Under the pieces are notes generated by a model. That model was given only the letters and a program-made list of their open reading frames with translations. It searched no databases and was not told where the DNA came from. Positions 51,450 to 60,633 of a stretch of 64,000 bases of DNA are shown here, one piece after another (within the stretch, counting starts at the first letter, position 1; each line of letters begins with the position of its first letter). The translations under genes were made by a program, and so were the position numbers. Origin of the DNA: Streptomyces sp. V2I9 (GTDB lineage Bacteria; Actinomycetota; Actinomycetes; Streptomycetales; Streptomycetaceae); assembly GCF_030817475.1 (NCBI RefSeq), contig NZ_JAUSZJ010000002.1:4912626-4976625 (forward strand), read 5' to 3'.

Positions 51450-53465
51450 GTGAGCGACACCACCGATCTGATGGGCGTGACTGCCGACAAGAACGTCGAC
51501 AGCGCCGCGCCCGCCGAAGGTGCTGCCTCTGGCACCACCGCACGGCGCCGCCGCTCCGGCACCGGCCTCGACGGCATGGTCCTGGCCGAGCTGCAGCAGG
51601 TCGCGTCCGGCCTCGGCATCAGGGGCACCGCGCGGATGCGCAAGAGCCAGCTGATCGAGGTCATCAAGGAGGCGCAGGCGGGTGGCGGATCCGCCGCCCC
51701 CAAGACCTCCTCCAAGGCCGCCGAGGCCCCCACCGAGGCGGAGTCCAAGCCCAAGCGCCGCGCGACCTCGAAGGCGCGCACCGGGGACGAGGCGCCCGCC
51801 GCCGAGAAGGACGCGGGCCAGCAGCAGATCGACATCCCCGGCCAGCCGGCCAGCGACGACCAGCCCGCGGGCGAGCGCCGTCGCCGCCGCGCGACGGCCC
51901 AGGCGGGCAGCCCCGACACCAAGACCGAGGCGAAGACCGAGGTCACGGCGAAGGCGGAGCCCCGGTCCGAGCAGAAGACCGAGGAGCGCGCGGAGCCCAA
52001 GGGCGACGCCAAGGTCGAGGCCGGCGCCGACACGGCCGAGGGCCGTCGTGGCGACCGCCAGGGCCGCGACCGCGGTGACCGCGAGGGCCGCCGGGAGCGT
52101 CAGCGCGACCGCCGCGGCAAGGGCGACGACCAGGGCCAGCAGGGCGGTGGCGGCGGCGGGCAGCGCCAGCAGCGCCAGGGCCAGCAGAACCGGGACAACG
52201 GTCCGCAGGACGACTTCGACGACGAGGCGGGCGGCCGACGCGGCCGTCGCGGACGCTACCGTGACCGCCGCGGCCGTCGCGGGCGCGACGACTTCGCCTC
52301 CGACGTGCAGGTGGCCGACGACGACGTCCTGATCCCCGTCGCGGGCATCCTGGACATCCTCGACAACTACGCGTTCATCCGGACCTCCGGCTACCTGCCG
52401 GGCCCGAACGACGTGTACGTCTCGCTCGCCCAGGTCCGCAAGAACGGCCTGCGCAAGGGCGACCACGTCACCGGCGCGGTGCGCCAGCCCAAGGACGGCG
52501 AGCGGCGCGAGAAGTTCAACGCGCTGGTCCGCCTCGACTCGGTCAACGGCATGGCCCCCGAGTCCGGCCGCGGCCGCCCCGAGTTCCAGAAGCTGACCCC
52601 GCTCTACCCGCAGGACCGGCTCCGCCTGGAGACCGACTCCAACATCCTGACCACGCGGATCATCGACCTGGTCGCCCCGATCGGCAAGGGCCAGCGCGGG
52701 CTCATCGTGGCCCCGCCGAAGACCGGCAAGACGATGATCCTGCAGGCCATCGCCAACGCGATCACGGTCAACAGCCCCGAGTGCCACCTGATGGTCGTCC
52801 TGGTCGACGAGCGTCCGGAAGAGGTCACCGACATGCAGCGGTCGGTGAAGGGCGAGGTCATCTCCTCGACCTTCGACCGTCCCGCCGAGGACCACACCAC
52901 CGTCGCCGAGCTGGCCATCGAGCGCGCCAAGCGCCTCGTCGAGCTGGGTCACGACGTGGTCGTCCTGCTCGACTCGATCACCCGCCTGGGCCGCGCGTAC
53001 AACCTCGCGGCGCCGGCCTCCGGCCGCATCCTCTCCGGTGGTGTCGACTCGACCGCGCTCTACCCCCCGAAGCGCTTCTTCGGCGCCGCGCGCAACATCG
53101 AGGACGGCGGCTCGCTGACCATCCTGGCCACCGCGCTCGTCGAGACCGGCTCGCGCATGGACGAGGTGATCTTCGAGGAGTTCAAGGGCACCGGCAACAT
53201 GGAGCTCAAGCTCGACCGGAAGCTCTCGGACAAGCGCATCTTCCCGGCGGTGGACGTCGACGCGTCCTCCACCCGTAAGGAAGAGATCCTGCTCGGCACC
53301 GACGAGCTGGCGGTCGTGTGGAAGCTGCGCCGGGTGCTGCACGCGCTCGACCAGCAGCAGGCGATCGAACTCCTCCTGGACCGGATGAAGAAGACCCAGT
53401 CCAATGCGGAGTTCCTGCTCCAGATCCAGAAGACGACGCCGGGCAGCGGAAACGGCAACGACTGA
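51450..53465 (+). CDS. rho: Transcription termination factor Rho with actinobacterial insertion
   Basis: The protein has 671 residues, about 250 more than E. coli Rho. The N-terminal helical domain (about 38-75, GMVLAELQQVASGLGIRGT) is followed by a disordered insertion to about 285, first Lys/Ala/Glu-rich, then Arg/Gly/Asp/Gln-rich (REGRRERQRDRRGKGD). The RNA-binding domain (about 290-360), Walker A VAPPKTGKTMIL (about 425), Walker B DVVVLLDSITRLGRAY (about 507) and the C-terminal secondary RNA site complete it. GTG start after AGGGAAGGA. A perfect terminator follows. Confidence 0.97.
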   Translation: MSDTTDLMGVTADKNVDSAAPAEGAASGTTARRRRSGTGLDGMVLAELQQVASGLGIRGTARMRKSQLIEVIKEAQAGGGSAAPKTSSKAAEAPTEAESKPKRRATSKARTGDEAPAAEKDAGQQQIDIPGQPASDDQPAGERRRRRATAQAGSPDTKTEAKTEVTAKAEPRSEQKTEERAEPKGDAKVEAGADTAEGRRGDRQGRDRGDREGRRERQRDRRGKGDDQGQQGGGGGGQRQQRQGQQNRDNGPQDDFDDEAGGRRGRRGRYRDRRGRRGRDDFASDVQVADDDVLIPVAGILDILDNYAFIRTSGYLPGPNDVYVSLAQVRKNGLRKGDHVTGAVRQPKDGERREKFNALVRLDSVNGMAPESGRGRPEFQKLTPLYPQDRLRLETDSNILTTRIIDLVAPIGKGQRGLIVAPPKTGKTMILQAIANAITVNSPECHLMVVLVDERPEEVTDMQRSVKGEVISSTFDRPAEDHTTVAELAIERAKRLVELGHDVVVLLDSITRLGRAYNLAAPASGRILSGGVDSTALYPPKRFFGAARNIEDGGSLTILATALVETGSRMDEVIFEEFKGTGNMELKLDRKLSDKRIFPAVDVDASSTRKEEILLGTDELAVVWKLRRVLHALDQQQAIELLLDRMKKTQSNAEFLLQIQKTTPGSGNGND

Positions 53466-53497
53466 CCGCTGTTCCCCCGCTCGGCAACTGTCCGGTG

Positions 53498-53531
53498 AAT
53501 CCGCCCCGTTACTCATGTGACGGGGCGGATT
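53498..53531. terminator. 12-bp terminator after rho
   Basis: AATCCGCCCCGT and ACGGGGCGGATT pair perfectly with a 10-base loop, followed by TTGCGCG. Confidence 0.85.
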
Positions 53532-53616
53532 TGCGCGTGTAATATCAACCAGCCGACAATCTCCCCCCACTTGCGGCACTACCACCCGACGCTTTCTGGA
53601 ATAACGGGAGACTTGC

Positions 53617-55338
53617 GTGCGCATATCGCGCCATGTCGGATCAGCACGAATAGCCGGTCGTCTGCTGGCGGTCGCCGCCGCCGCGCTGGCGCTGGTGGGC
53701 GGGGGCCTGACGTCCGCAGCCCAGGCGGACGAGGGCGGTGAGCGATTCCTGCCGCCGAAGGGCGCCACGGTGGTCAGCCCGCAGAAGCTCTCGCCGAGAA
53801 TCATCGGGGGGACGAACACCGCCTTCGCCGACGCGCCCTGGATGGTGCAGCTTCTCTTCGAGTACGACAACGACGGCATCTTCTACTTCTCGTGCGGGGG
53901 AACGCTGGTCGCCCCCAACAAGGTGATGACCGCGGCCCATTGCGTCACCGACGAGAACGGAAAGGCCCTCGACATGGTCGGCCGCGGGCTCGTGCTCGCG
54001 GGAACCGCGAAACTGGCGGGCGGACCGCAGGACGAAGGCACCGCCGTCGGGATCTCCCGCTCCTATTTCGCGGGTACGTACAACGCCGCCGAGATCGACA
54101 ACGACATCGCGCTGCTGACGCTCAGCAAGCCGTTGCCCTACAAGTCGGCGCAGCCCGCTTCGTACGGTGACACCGCGCGCTATGTCCCGGGCACGACCGC
54201 CACCACGTACGGCTGGGGTATGACCGGTTCCGACTGGGACACCTCCCCCCTCTCGGAGACCCTGCTGCGGTTGGACCAGCCGCTGCGTTCGGACGCCGAG
54301 TGCTCCGAGAACCTCGACGGGGCCATCGGCGTCCCGGGCGCCTACAAGCCGGGCCACATGATCTGTGCCGGCGTCGGCGGGACCGGCGACGACTCCACCG
54401 GCCAGGCCACCTGCCCCGGTGACTCCGGCAGCCCCATGTTCGTCAGCGGACGCGTCATCGGCATCACCTCCTGGGGTCCGGCCAACGACTCCCGCGCGTG
54501 CAACCTCGCGGGCACGTACGACGCCTACACGAAGGTCTCGACCTACTACCGGTCGATCCAGCCCCGCATCGACGACACCAGCTTCAGCGGTGACCACCGG
54601 GCCGACCTGTTCGCCCGCTCGACCGGCTCCACCGCGTACACCTTCCCCTCGGCCGGCGAGAAGCTCGCCGCGCGCAAGGTGTTCGCCGGCTCCTACAGCG
54701 CGTACAACCTCTTCATCCAGACCGACCTCGACCGGGACGGCCACCAGGATCTGATCGCGCGGCAGGCGGCGACCGGGGACGTCTACTGGCTGCACCGCTC
54801 GGCGACCTCCACGACCTACGCGAAGACGAAGATCTTCAGCAACTGGAAGACGGTCCGGGCGATCGTCGCCCCCGGTGACGTGAACAACGACGGCAAGGGC
54901 GACATCCTCGCCGTCACCGCCACGGGCGACCTCATGACCTATCCGAGCTTCGGCAACGGCAAGTTCAACACCGCCGTCAAGTCCGGGTCCGGGTACCAGG
55001 TCTACAACCAGGTGCGGGGCCACGGTGACCTCACCTACGACGGCAAGAACGATCTGCTCGTCCGCCGCGGCGGCACCGACGACCTCTACCTGATCAAGGG
55101 AACCGGCAAATCCACCGCCCCCTTCGAGGCGCCGGTCAAGGTCCGCAGCGCGTGGTCGGGCTACGACCTCCTGGTCACCCCGGGGGACGTGAACGGGGAC
55201 GCGAAGGCCGACCTCGTGGCCCGCTCCACCTCCGGTGACCTGTACCTCCTCAAGGGCACCGGCCAGGCGTCCTCGGAGATCTTCGCCACACAGATCAAGC
55301 TCGGCACCGGCTGGAAGAGCTACTACACCGTCGGCTGA
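53617..55338 (+). CDS. Secreted trypsin-like serine protease with FG-GAP/VCBS-type repeats
   Basis: The protein has 573 residues. A signal peptide (about 1-37, ending AAQA) and a short propeptide precede the mature start at IIGGTNTAFADAPWMVQL (about 62). The triad is visible: His in MTAAHCV (about 107), Asp in EIDNDIALL (about 162) and Ser in CPGDSGSPMF (about 268). From about 325 to the end, calcium-binding-like repeats recur (DLDRDGHQDLIAR, DVNNDGKGDILAV, DLTYDGKNDLLVR, DVNGDAKADLVAR), as in FG-GAP proteins. The repeat domain may bind a substrate or the surface. It is secreted; its target is unknown. Confidence 0.93.
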   Translation: MRISRHVGSARIAGRLLAVAAAALALVGGGLTSAAQADEGGERFLPPKGATVVSPQKLSPRIIGGTNTAFADAPWMVQLLFEYDNDGIFYFSCGGTLVAPNKVMTAAHCVTDENGKALDMVGRGLVLAGTAKLAGGPQDEGTAVGISRSYFAGTYNAAEIDNDIALLTLSKPLPYKSAQPASYGDTARYVPGTTATTYGWGMTGSDWDTSPLSETLLRLDQPLRSDAECSENLDGAIGVPGAYKPGHMICAGVGGTGDDSTGQATCPGDSGSPMFVSGRVIGITSWGPANDSRACNLAGTYDAYTKVSTYYRSIQPRIDDTSFSGDHRADLFARSTGSTAYTFPSAGEKLAARKVFAGSYSAYNLFIQTDLDRDGHQDLIARQAATGDVYWLHRSATSTTYAKTKIFSNWKTVRAIVAPGDVNNDGKGDILAVTATGDLMTYPSFGNGKFNTAVKSGSGYQVYNQVRGHGDLTYDGKNDLLVRRGGTDDLYLIKGTGKSTAPFEAPVKVRSAWSGYDLLVTPGDVNGDAKADLVARSTSGDLYLLKGTGQASSEIFATQIKLGTGWKSYYTVG

Positions 55339-55381
55339 AGCCCCTGGTGAAAGCCCTCTCACGGCACACACACCCGTAGAA

Positions 55382-55415
55382 CCTGTGGCCCCCGGCACCC
55401 GCCGGGGGCCACAGG
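55382..55415. terminator. 15-bp terminator after protease gene
   Basis: CCTGTGGCCCCCGGC pairs perfectly with GCCGGGGGCCACAGG with a 4-base loop, 43 nt after the stop. Confidence 0.85.
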
Positions 55416-55526
55416 CGCGTGTGCAACCCTTCATGGTGCTTCGGCCGTCCTCACCCACGAGGCCGAGGCGCGTGGACCACCACGGCAGGGGGCGGACGGG
55501 CACAGCAGCAGTGACGAGGGAGACGC

Positions 55527-56630
55527 GTGAGCGAGCAGAACAGGAGCACGGGCCGCATACGCGGTACCGGCACCCGACGGAGGAAGCCGTCCCGACGGCA
55601 CCGCGCCAAGACCCTCGCGGCCTGGGCGGCGGCCGGGGCCGTGGTGGTCGGCGGCGCAGGGCTCGGATACGCGTACCTCGCGCTCGACGGCAACCTCTCC
55701 AGCATCGACATCGACGCCAAGCTCGGCGCCGACCGCCCCGACGACGTGGACGACGGCTCGCAGGACATCCTGGTGTTGGGCTCCGACTCGCGCTCCGGCG
55801 ACAACGGGAAGTACGGGCGGGACGAAGGCGCGGCGCGCTCGGACACGGCGATGGTCCTCCACGTCGCCAAGGGCCACCGGTCCGCGAGCGTCGTCTCCAT
55901 ACCGCGCGACACCCTGATGGAGCGCCCCGCCTGCGAGAGCGACACCACCGGCGCCCTGGTCCCTGCCGCGCACCGGGCGATGTTCAACACCGCCTACGAG
56001 GTCGGCGGGCCCGCCTGCGCGGTCAAGACGGTCGAGGCGATGTCCGGCATCCGCATGGACCACTACCTCGAAGTCGACTTCACCGGATTCACGAAGCTCA
56101 TCGACGAACTCGGCGGCGTCGAGGTCACCACGAAGACCGCGATCGCCGACTCCAGGAGCCACCTGAACCTGGAGCCCGGCACCCACACCCTGAACGGCGA
56201 GGAGTCCCTCGGCCTCGTGCGGACCCGCAAGAGTGTCGGCGACGGCAGCGACCTGGGACGCATCCAGCTCCAGCAGGCGTTCGTCAAGGCGCTGATGGAC
56301 CGGACGAAGAGCGTCGGGGTGTTCTCCAGCCCCAAGAAGCTCTACGGGCTCGCGGACGCCGCGACCAGGGCCGTCACCACCGACTCCGGGCTCGGCTCGG
56401 TCAAGAAGCTCACCGGCTTCGCCAACGGCCTCAAGGGGCTGAACGCGAAGAACGTCCACATGGTGACCCTGCCCGTCGAGTACGACCCGGCCGATCCGAA
56501 CCGGGTGCTGCCGCAGGAGAAGGCCGGCCGGCAGGTCTGGGCCGCCCTCCAGCGGGACCGGCCGATCCCCGCCTCCGCCACCGAGGATTCCGCGGGCGAC
56601 AAGGGCGACGCGTCGAAGGTCGTCCGGTAG
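55527..56630 (+). CDS. LytR-CpsA-Psr (LCP) family protein
   Basis: The protein has 367 residues. A basic cytoplasmic N-terminus (about 1-28) precedes a membrane segment (about 30-52). The LCP domain shows ILVLGSDSRSGDN, ARSDTAMVLHVAK, VVSIPRDTLM, NTAYEVGG, GIRMDHYLEVDFTGF and the Arg-rich GLVRTRKSVGDGSDLGRIQLQQAF, which are the polyprenyl phosphate and divalent metal-binding motifs. LCP enzymes attach teichoic acids or other glycans to peptidoglycan. The GTG follows GGGAGACGC. Confidence 0.95.
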   Translation: MSEQNRSTGRIRGTGTRRRKPSRRHRAKTLAAWAAAGAVVVGGAGLGYAYLALDGNLSSIDIDAKLGADRPDDVDDGSQDILVLGSDSRSGDNGKYGRDEGAARSDTAMVLHVAKGHRSASVVSIPRDTLMERPACESDTTGALVPAAHRAMFNTAYEVGGPACAVKTVEAMSGIRMDHYLEVDFTGFTKLIDELGGVEVTTKTAIADSRSHLNLEPGTHTLNGEESLGLVRTRKSVGDGSDLGRIQLQQAFVKALMDRTKSVGVFSSPKKLYGLADAATRAVTTDSGLGSVKKLTGFANGLKGLNAKNVHMVTLPVEYDPADPNRVLPQEKAGRQVWAALQRDRPIPASATEDSAGDKGDASKVVR

Positions 56631-56793
56631 CCCACCCGTCACCGCGGGTGCACGGCCGGTACCGGGAATACCTGGCGCCCGCCCCCGGTTTTGGGAGATA
56701 CGGCCGGTCCTGGCAGACTGGTACGTCGGCCCCGGTTCACGGCCGCGCAATCCGCGCGGACGACCCGGAGCCCTCCCGAAACTAGGAGACACC

Positions 56794-57018
56794 TTGAAGC
56801 GCGACATCCACCCCGAGTACGTCGAGACGCAGGTCAGCTGCACCTGCGGTGCGTCGTTCACCACCCGGAGCACCATCGACAACGGCACCATCCGTGCCGA
56901 CGTCTGCTCCGAGTGCCACCCGTTCTACACGGGCAAGCAGAAGATCCTCGACACCGGCGGCCGCGTGGCCCGCTTCGAGGCCCGCTTCGGCAAGGCTGCC
57001 GGCTCCGCCAGCAAGTAG
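56794..57018 (+). CDS. rpmE: 50S ribosomal protein L31 (zinc-binding form)
   Basis: The protein has 74 residues. The TTG start follows AGGAGACACC. It is the zinc-containing (C+) type: CTC at 16-18 and CSEC at 38-41, as opposed to the cysteine-free paralogue that Streptomyces express under zinc starvation. A typical terminator with a T-run follows. Confidence 0.97.
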   Translation: MKRDIHPEYVETQVSCTCGASFTTRSTIDNGTIRADVCSECHPFYTGKQKILDTGGRVARFEARFGKAAGSASK

Positions 57019-57028
57019 CGAGCCACTG

Positions 57029-57078
57029 CGCCGGTTCCCGGCGCCCTCTTCCCAGGGGGCGTCGGAACCGGCGTTTTT
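57029..57078 (+). terminator. Rho-independent terminator after rpmE
   Basis: CGCCGGTTCC...GCGCCC pairs with GGGGGC...GGAACCGGCG, and TTTTT follows (57074-57078). It is one of the few canonical terminators in the window. Confidence 0.9.
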
Positions 57079-57177
57079 GCCGGTCGGGCGCCCAGGGGAG
57101 CCCCTCCGGGACGCCCCACCGGGCCGTACGCCCTCCACAGCAGGCCCGCAGCCGCGAAACAAACCAGGAGCCCCCGC

Positions 57178-58254
57178 ATGTTCGAGGCGGTCGAGGAACT
57201 GATCGGTGAGCACGCCGATCTCGAGAAGAAGCTCGCCGACCCGTCGGTCCACGCCGACCAGGCGAACGCGCGCAAGCTGAACAAGCGCTACGCGGAGCTG
57301 ACCCCGATCGTCTCCACGTACCGGGCCTGGAAGCAGACGGGCGAGGACATCGTGACCGCCCGCGAGTTCGCCGCGGACGACCCCGACTTCGCCGCCGAGG
57401 TCAAGGTGCTGGAGAAGCAGCGCGAGGAGATCACGGAGAAGCTCCGGCTCCTCCTCGTCCCGCGCGACCCCAGCGACGACAAGGACGTGCTCCTGGAGAT
57501 CAAGGCGGGCGCCGGCGGCGACGAGTCCGCCCTGTTCGCGGGCGACCTGCTGCGCATGTACCTCCGCTACGCCGAGCGCGTCGGCTGGAAGACCGAGATC
57601 ATCGACTCCACCGAGTCCGAGCTCGGCGGCTACAAGGACGTCCAGGTCGCCGTGAAGACCAAGGGCGGCAACGGCGCCACCGAGCCCGGCCAGGGCGTCT
57701 GGGCCCGGATGAAGTACGAGGGAGGCGTGCACCGCGTGCAGCGCGTGCCCTCCACCGAGTCCCAGGGCCGTATCCACACCTCCGCCGCGGGCGTGCTCGT
57801 CACCCCCGAGGCCGAGGAGGTCGACGTCGAGATCCACGCCAACGACCTGCGCATCGACGTCTACCGCTCCTCCGGCCCCGGCGGGCAGTCCGTCAACACG
57901 ACCGACTCCGCCGTCCGCATCACGCACCTGCCGACCGGCGTCGTCGCCTCCTGCCAGAACGAGAAGAGTCAGCTCCAGAACAAGGAGCAGGCCATGCGCA
58001 TCCTGCGCTCCCGGCTGCTGGCCGCCGCCCAGGAAGCCGCCGAGCAGGAGGCCTCCGACGCCCGCCGCAGCCAGGTCCGCACGGTCGACCGCTCCGAGAA
58101 GATCCGGACGTACAACTTCCCGGAAAACCGCATCTCGGACCACCGCGTCGGCTTCAAGGCGTACAACTTGGACCAGGTGCTCGACGGAGAGCTCGACGCC
58201 GTCATCCAGGCCTGCGTCGACGCCGACTCGGCCGCCAAGCTCGCCAACGCGTAA
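57178..58254 (+). CDS. prfA: Peptide chain release factor 1
   Basis: The protein has 358 residues. It recognises UAA and UAG. The codon-recognition loop is RVPSTESQGRIHTSAAG (PxT with Ser in place of the Ala of E. coli) and the catalytic SGPGGQSVNTTDSAVRI is near 237. The glutamine of GGQ is the expected substrate of the methylase encoded next. GGAG precedes the ATG. Confidence 0.97.
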   Translation: MFEAVEELIGEHADLEKKLADPSVHADQANARKLNKRYAELTPIVSTYRAWKQTGEDIVTAREFAADDPDFAAEVKVLEKQREEITEKLRLLLVPRDPSDDKDVLLEIKAGAGGDESALFAGDLLRMYLRYAERVGWKTEIIDSTESELGGYKDVQVAVKTKGGNGATEPGQGVWARMKYEGGVHRVQRVPSTESQGRIHTSAAGVLVTPEAEEVDVEIHANDLRIDVYRSSGPGGQSVNTTDSAVRITHLPTGVVASCQNEKSQLQNKEQAMRILRSRLLAAAQEAAEQEASDARRSQVRTVDRSEKIRTYNFPENRISDHRVGFKAYNLDQVLDGELDAVIQACVDADSAAKLANA

Positions 58255-58299
58255 GCGACCGCCCGCCCCGCACACCCGTAACCCGTACGGAGAACCGCG

Positions 58300-59145
58300 A
58301 TGAACCTGCTGCTCGCCGAGGTGGCCCAGGCCACCCAGCGGCTGGCCGACGCCGGTGTCCCCTCACCGCGATTCGACGCCGAGGAACTCGCGGCCTTCGT
58401 CCACGGGGTGAAGCGGGGCGCGCTGCACACGGTGCCCGACAGCGACTTCGACGCCCGGTACTGGGAGACGATCGCCCGCCGCGAGGCCCGCGAACCCCTC
58501 CAGCACATCACCGGCCGCGCCTTCTTCCGGTACCTGGAGCTCCAGGTCGGACCCGGTGTCTTCGTGCCCCGGCCCGAGACCGAGTCGGTCGTCGGCTGGG
58601 CCATAGACGCGGTGCGCGCGATGGACGTCGTCGAGCCCGTCGTCGTCGACCTGTGCACCGGATCGGGTGCCATCGCGCTCGCCATGGCGCAGGAGGTCCC
58701 CCGGTCGCGGGTGCACGCCGTGGAGCTCTCCGAGGACGCCCTGCGGTGGACGCGGAAGAACGCCGAGGGGTCCAGGGTCACCGTCCACAAGGGAGACGCC
58801 CTGAGCGCCCTCCCGGAGCTCGACGGCCAGGTCGACCTGGTCATCTCCAACCCGCCGTACATCCCCCTCACCGAATGGGAGTACGTCGCCCCCGAGGCCC
58901 GCGACCACGACCCGGAGATGGCCCTCTTCTCCGGCGAGGACGGCCTCGACACCATCCGCGGCATCGAACGCACCGCCCACCGGCTGCTGCGGCCCGGCGG
59001 CCTCGTCGTCATCGAGCACGCCGACACCCAGGGCGGCCAGGTCCCGTGGATCTTCACCGAGGAGCGGGGCTGGGCGGACGCCGCCGACCACCCCGACCTC
59101 AACAACCGCCCCCGGTTCGCCACCGCCCGCAAGGCCATGCCGTGA
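58300..59145 (+). CDS. prmC: Release factor glutamine methyltransferase
   Basis: The protein has 281 residues. It methylates the GGQ glutamine of release factors with S-adenosylmethionine. The SAM loop is VVDLCTGSGAIALAMA (about 112) and the catalytic motif SNPPYIPL (about 184). It lies 45 nt after prfA in the same operon. The ATG follows GGAGAACC. Confidence 0.96.
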   Translation: MNLLLAEVAQATQRLADAGVPSPRFDAEELAAFVHGVKRGALHTVPDSDFDARYWETIARREAREPLQHITGRAFFRYLELQVGPGVFVPRPETESVVGWAIDAVRAMDVVEPVVVDLCTGSGAIALAMAQEVPRSRVHAVELSEDALRWTRKNAEGSRVTVHKGDALSALPELDGQVDLVISNPPYIPLTEWEYVAPEARDHDPEMALFSGEDGLDTIRGIERTAHRLLRPGGLVVIEHADTQGGQVPWIFTEERGWADAADHPDLNNRPRFATARKAMP

Positions 59146-59197
59146 CCGGCCCCCGGCACCACCACCCGCACCCGTACCAGCTCCAGGAGGCCGGCTG

Positions 59198-59845
59198 ATG
59201 GCTCGGCGATACGACTGCAACGACGCCACCGACCGGACCACGGGCCTGCGCGAGGCCGCGTCGGCCGTCCGCCGGGGCGAACTGGTCGTGCTGCCCACCG
59301 ACACCGTGTACGGGATCGGTGCGGACGCCTTCACCGCGGAGGCCGTGGCGGACCTGCTGGACGCCAAGGGCCGTGGCCGCACCATGCCCACCCCCGTCCT
59401 CATCGGCTCCCCGAACACCCTCCACGGCCTGGTCACCGACTTCTCCGAGGAGGCGTGGGAGCTCGTCGACGCCTTCTGGCCCGGCGCCCTCACCCTCGTC
59501 GCCCGGCACCAGCCCTCCCTCCAGTGGGACCTCGGCGACACCCGCGGCACCGTCGCCATCCGGATGCCGCTGCACCCGGTCGCCATCGAGCTGCTGACCG
59601 AGGTCGGCCCGATGGCGGTCTCCAGCGCCAATCTCACCGGACACCCCGCCCCGGAGGACTGCGACGCCGCCCAGGGCATGCTCGGCGACTCCGTCTCCGT
59701 CTACCTCGACGGCGGCCCGACGCCCGGCATCGTGCCGTCCTCGATCGTCGACGTCACCGGTGCCGTCCCGGTCCTGCTGCGCGCCGGCGCCCTCTCCGCG
59801 GAGGAGCTGCGCAAGGTGGTCCCCGACCTCGAGGTGGCCAATTGA
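59198..59845 (+). CDS. L-threonylcarbamoyladenylate synthase (YrdC/Sua5/TsaC)
   Basis: The protein has 215 residues. It makes threonylcarbamoyl-AMP for the t6A37 modification of tRNAs. The YrdC-fold pieces are GELVVLPTDTVYGIGADAF, LDAKGRGRTMPTPVLIGS, WPGALTLV, GTVAIRMPLHPVAIELL and PMAVSSANLTGHPAP. No C-terminal Sua5 domain is present. Its stop overlaps the next start (TTGA). Confidence 0.95.
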   Translation: MARRYDCNDATDRTTGLREAASAVRRGELVVLPTDTVYGIGADAFTAEAVADLLDAKGRGRTMPTPVLIGSPNTLHGLVTDFSEEAWELVDAFWPGALTLVARHQPSLQWDLGDTRGTVAIRMPLHPVAIELLTEVGPMAVSSANLTGHPAPEDCDAAQGMLGDSVSVYLDGGPTPGIVPSSIVDVTGAVPVLLRAGALSAEELRKVVPDLEVAN

Positions 59846-60483
59846 CCGCCCCCGAGGGGCGTGGCATAGCGGGGCGGACCGACACCTTCCGCATCCTCCA
59901 CGTCAGCACCGGCAACGTCTGCCGCTCACCGATCACCGAGCGGTTGACCCGCCATGCCCTGGTGGGCCGCCTCGGCGACCCCCTCAGCGGCGGCCTCATC
60001 GTGGAGAGCGCGGGCACCTGGGGCCACGAGGGCGCGCCCATGGAGGCCAACGCCGAGGTCGTCCTCGCCGACTTCGGCGCGGACGCCACCGGCTTCGTCG
60101 GCCGGGAGCTGCTGGACGAGCACGTCATCCGCGCCGACCTGGTCCTCACCGCCACCCGCGACCACCGGGCCCAGGTCATCTCCATGGGCCACTCCGCGGG
60201 CCTGCGCACCTTCACCCTCAAGGAGTTCACCCGGCTGGTCCGGGCGATAGACCCGGCCACCCTGCCCGACCCGCGTGACGAGGGCGTCGTCGAACGCGCC
60301 CGCGCCCTGGTGCGCGCCGCCGCCGCGCTGCGCGGCTGGCTGCTGGCCCCGACCGCCGAGGCGGACGAGGTCTACGACCCCTACGGCGCCCCCATCACGT
60401 TCTTCCGCTCCATCGGCGACGAGATCAACCAGGCGCTCGACCCGGTCGTCACGGCGCTCACCGGCGTACACGCCCCGCACTGA
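59842..60483 (+). CDS. Low-molecular-weight phosphotyrosine phosphatase-like protein lacking the nucleophilic Cys
   Basis: The protein has 213 residues. The TTG start overlaps the previous stop. The P-loop reads VSTGNVCRSP where active enzymes have C-x-G-N-x-C-R-S-P: the nucleophile is replaced by Ser, while the second Cys and the Arg are kept. The general-acid region reads LPDPRDEG (about 145). The other family parts (SAGTWGHEGAPMEANA, ADLVLTATRDHR) are present. It may bind phosphorylated ligands without hydrolysis, or work by another chemistry. The C-terminal 50 residues extend beyond the usual LMW-PTP. Confidence 0.88.
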   Translation: MTAPEGRGIAGRTDTFRILHVSTGNVCRSPITERLTRHALVGRLGDPLSGGLIVESAGTWGHEGAPMEANAEVVLADFGADATGFVGRELLDEHVIRADLVLTATRDHRAQVISMGHSAGLRTFTLKEFTRLVRAIDPATLPDPRDEGVVERARALVRAAAALRGWLLAPTAEADEVYDPYGAPITFFRSIGDEINQALDPVVTALTGVHAPH

Positions 60484-60633
60484 GCGGCGTACGCGCCGGG
60501 CCCGCGTGCGCACCGGTGCGCCGACCGGCGTACGGGGCCCCGGGACAGCGGGCACGCCGTCCCGCCCCGGCCTACATTGGAGCTGAGCCGGTCCCCCCGC
60601 CGGCGCACCCGCCTCCAGGCCCGGAGCCGCACC

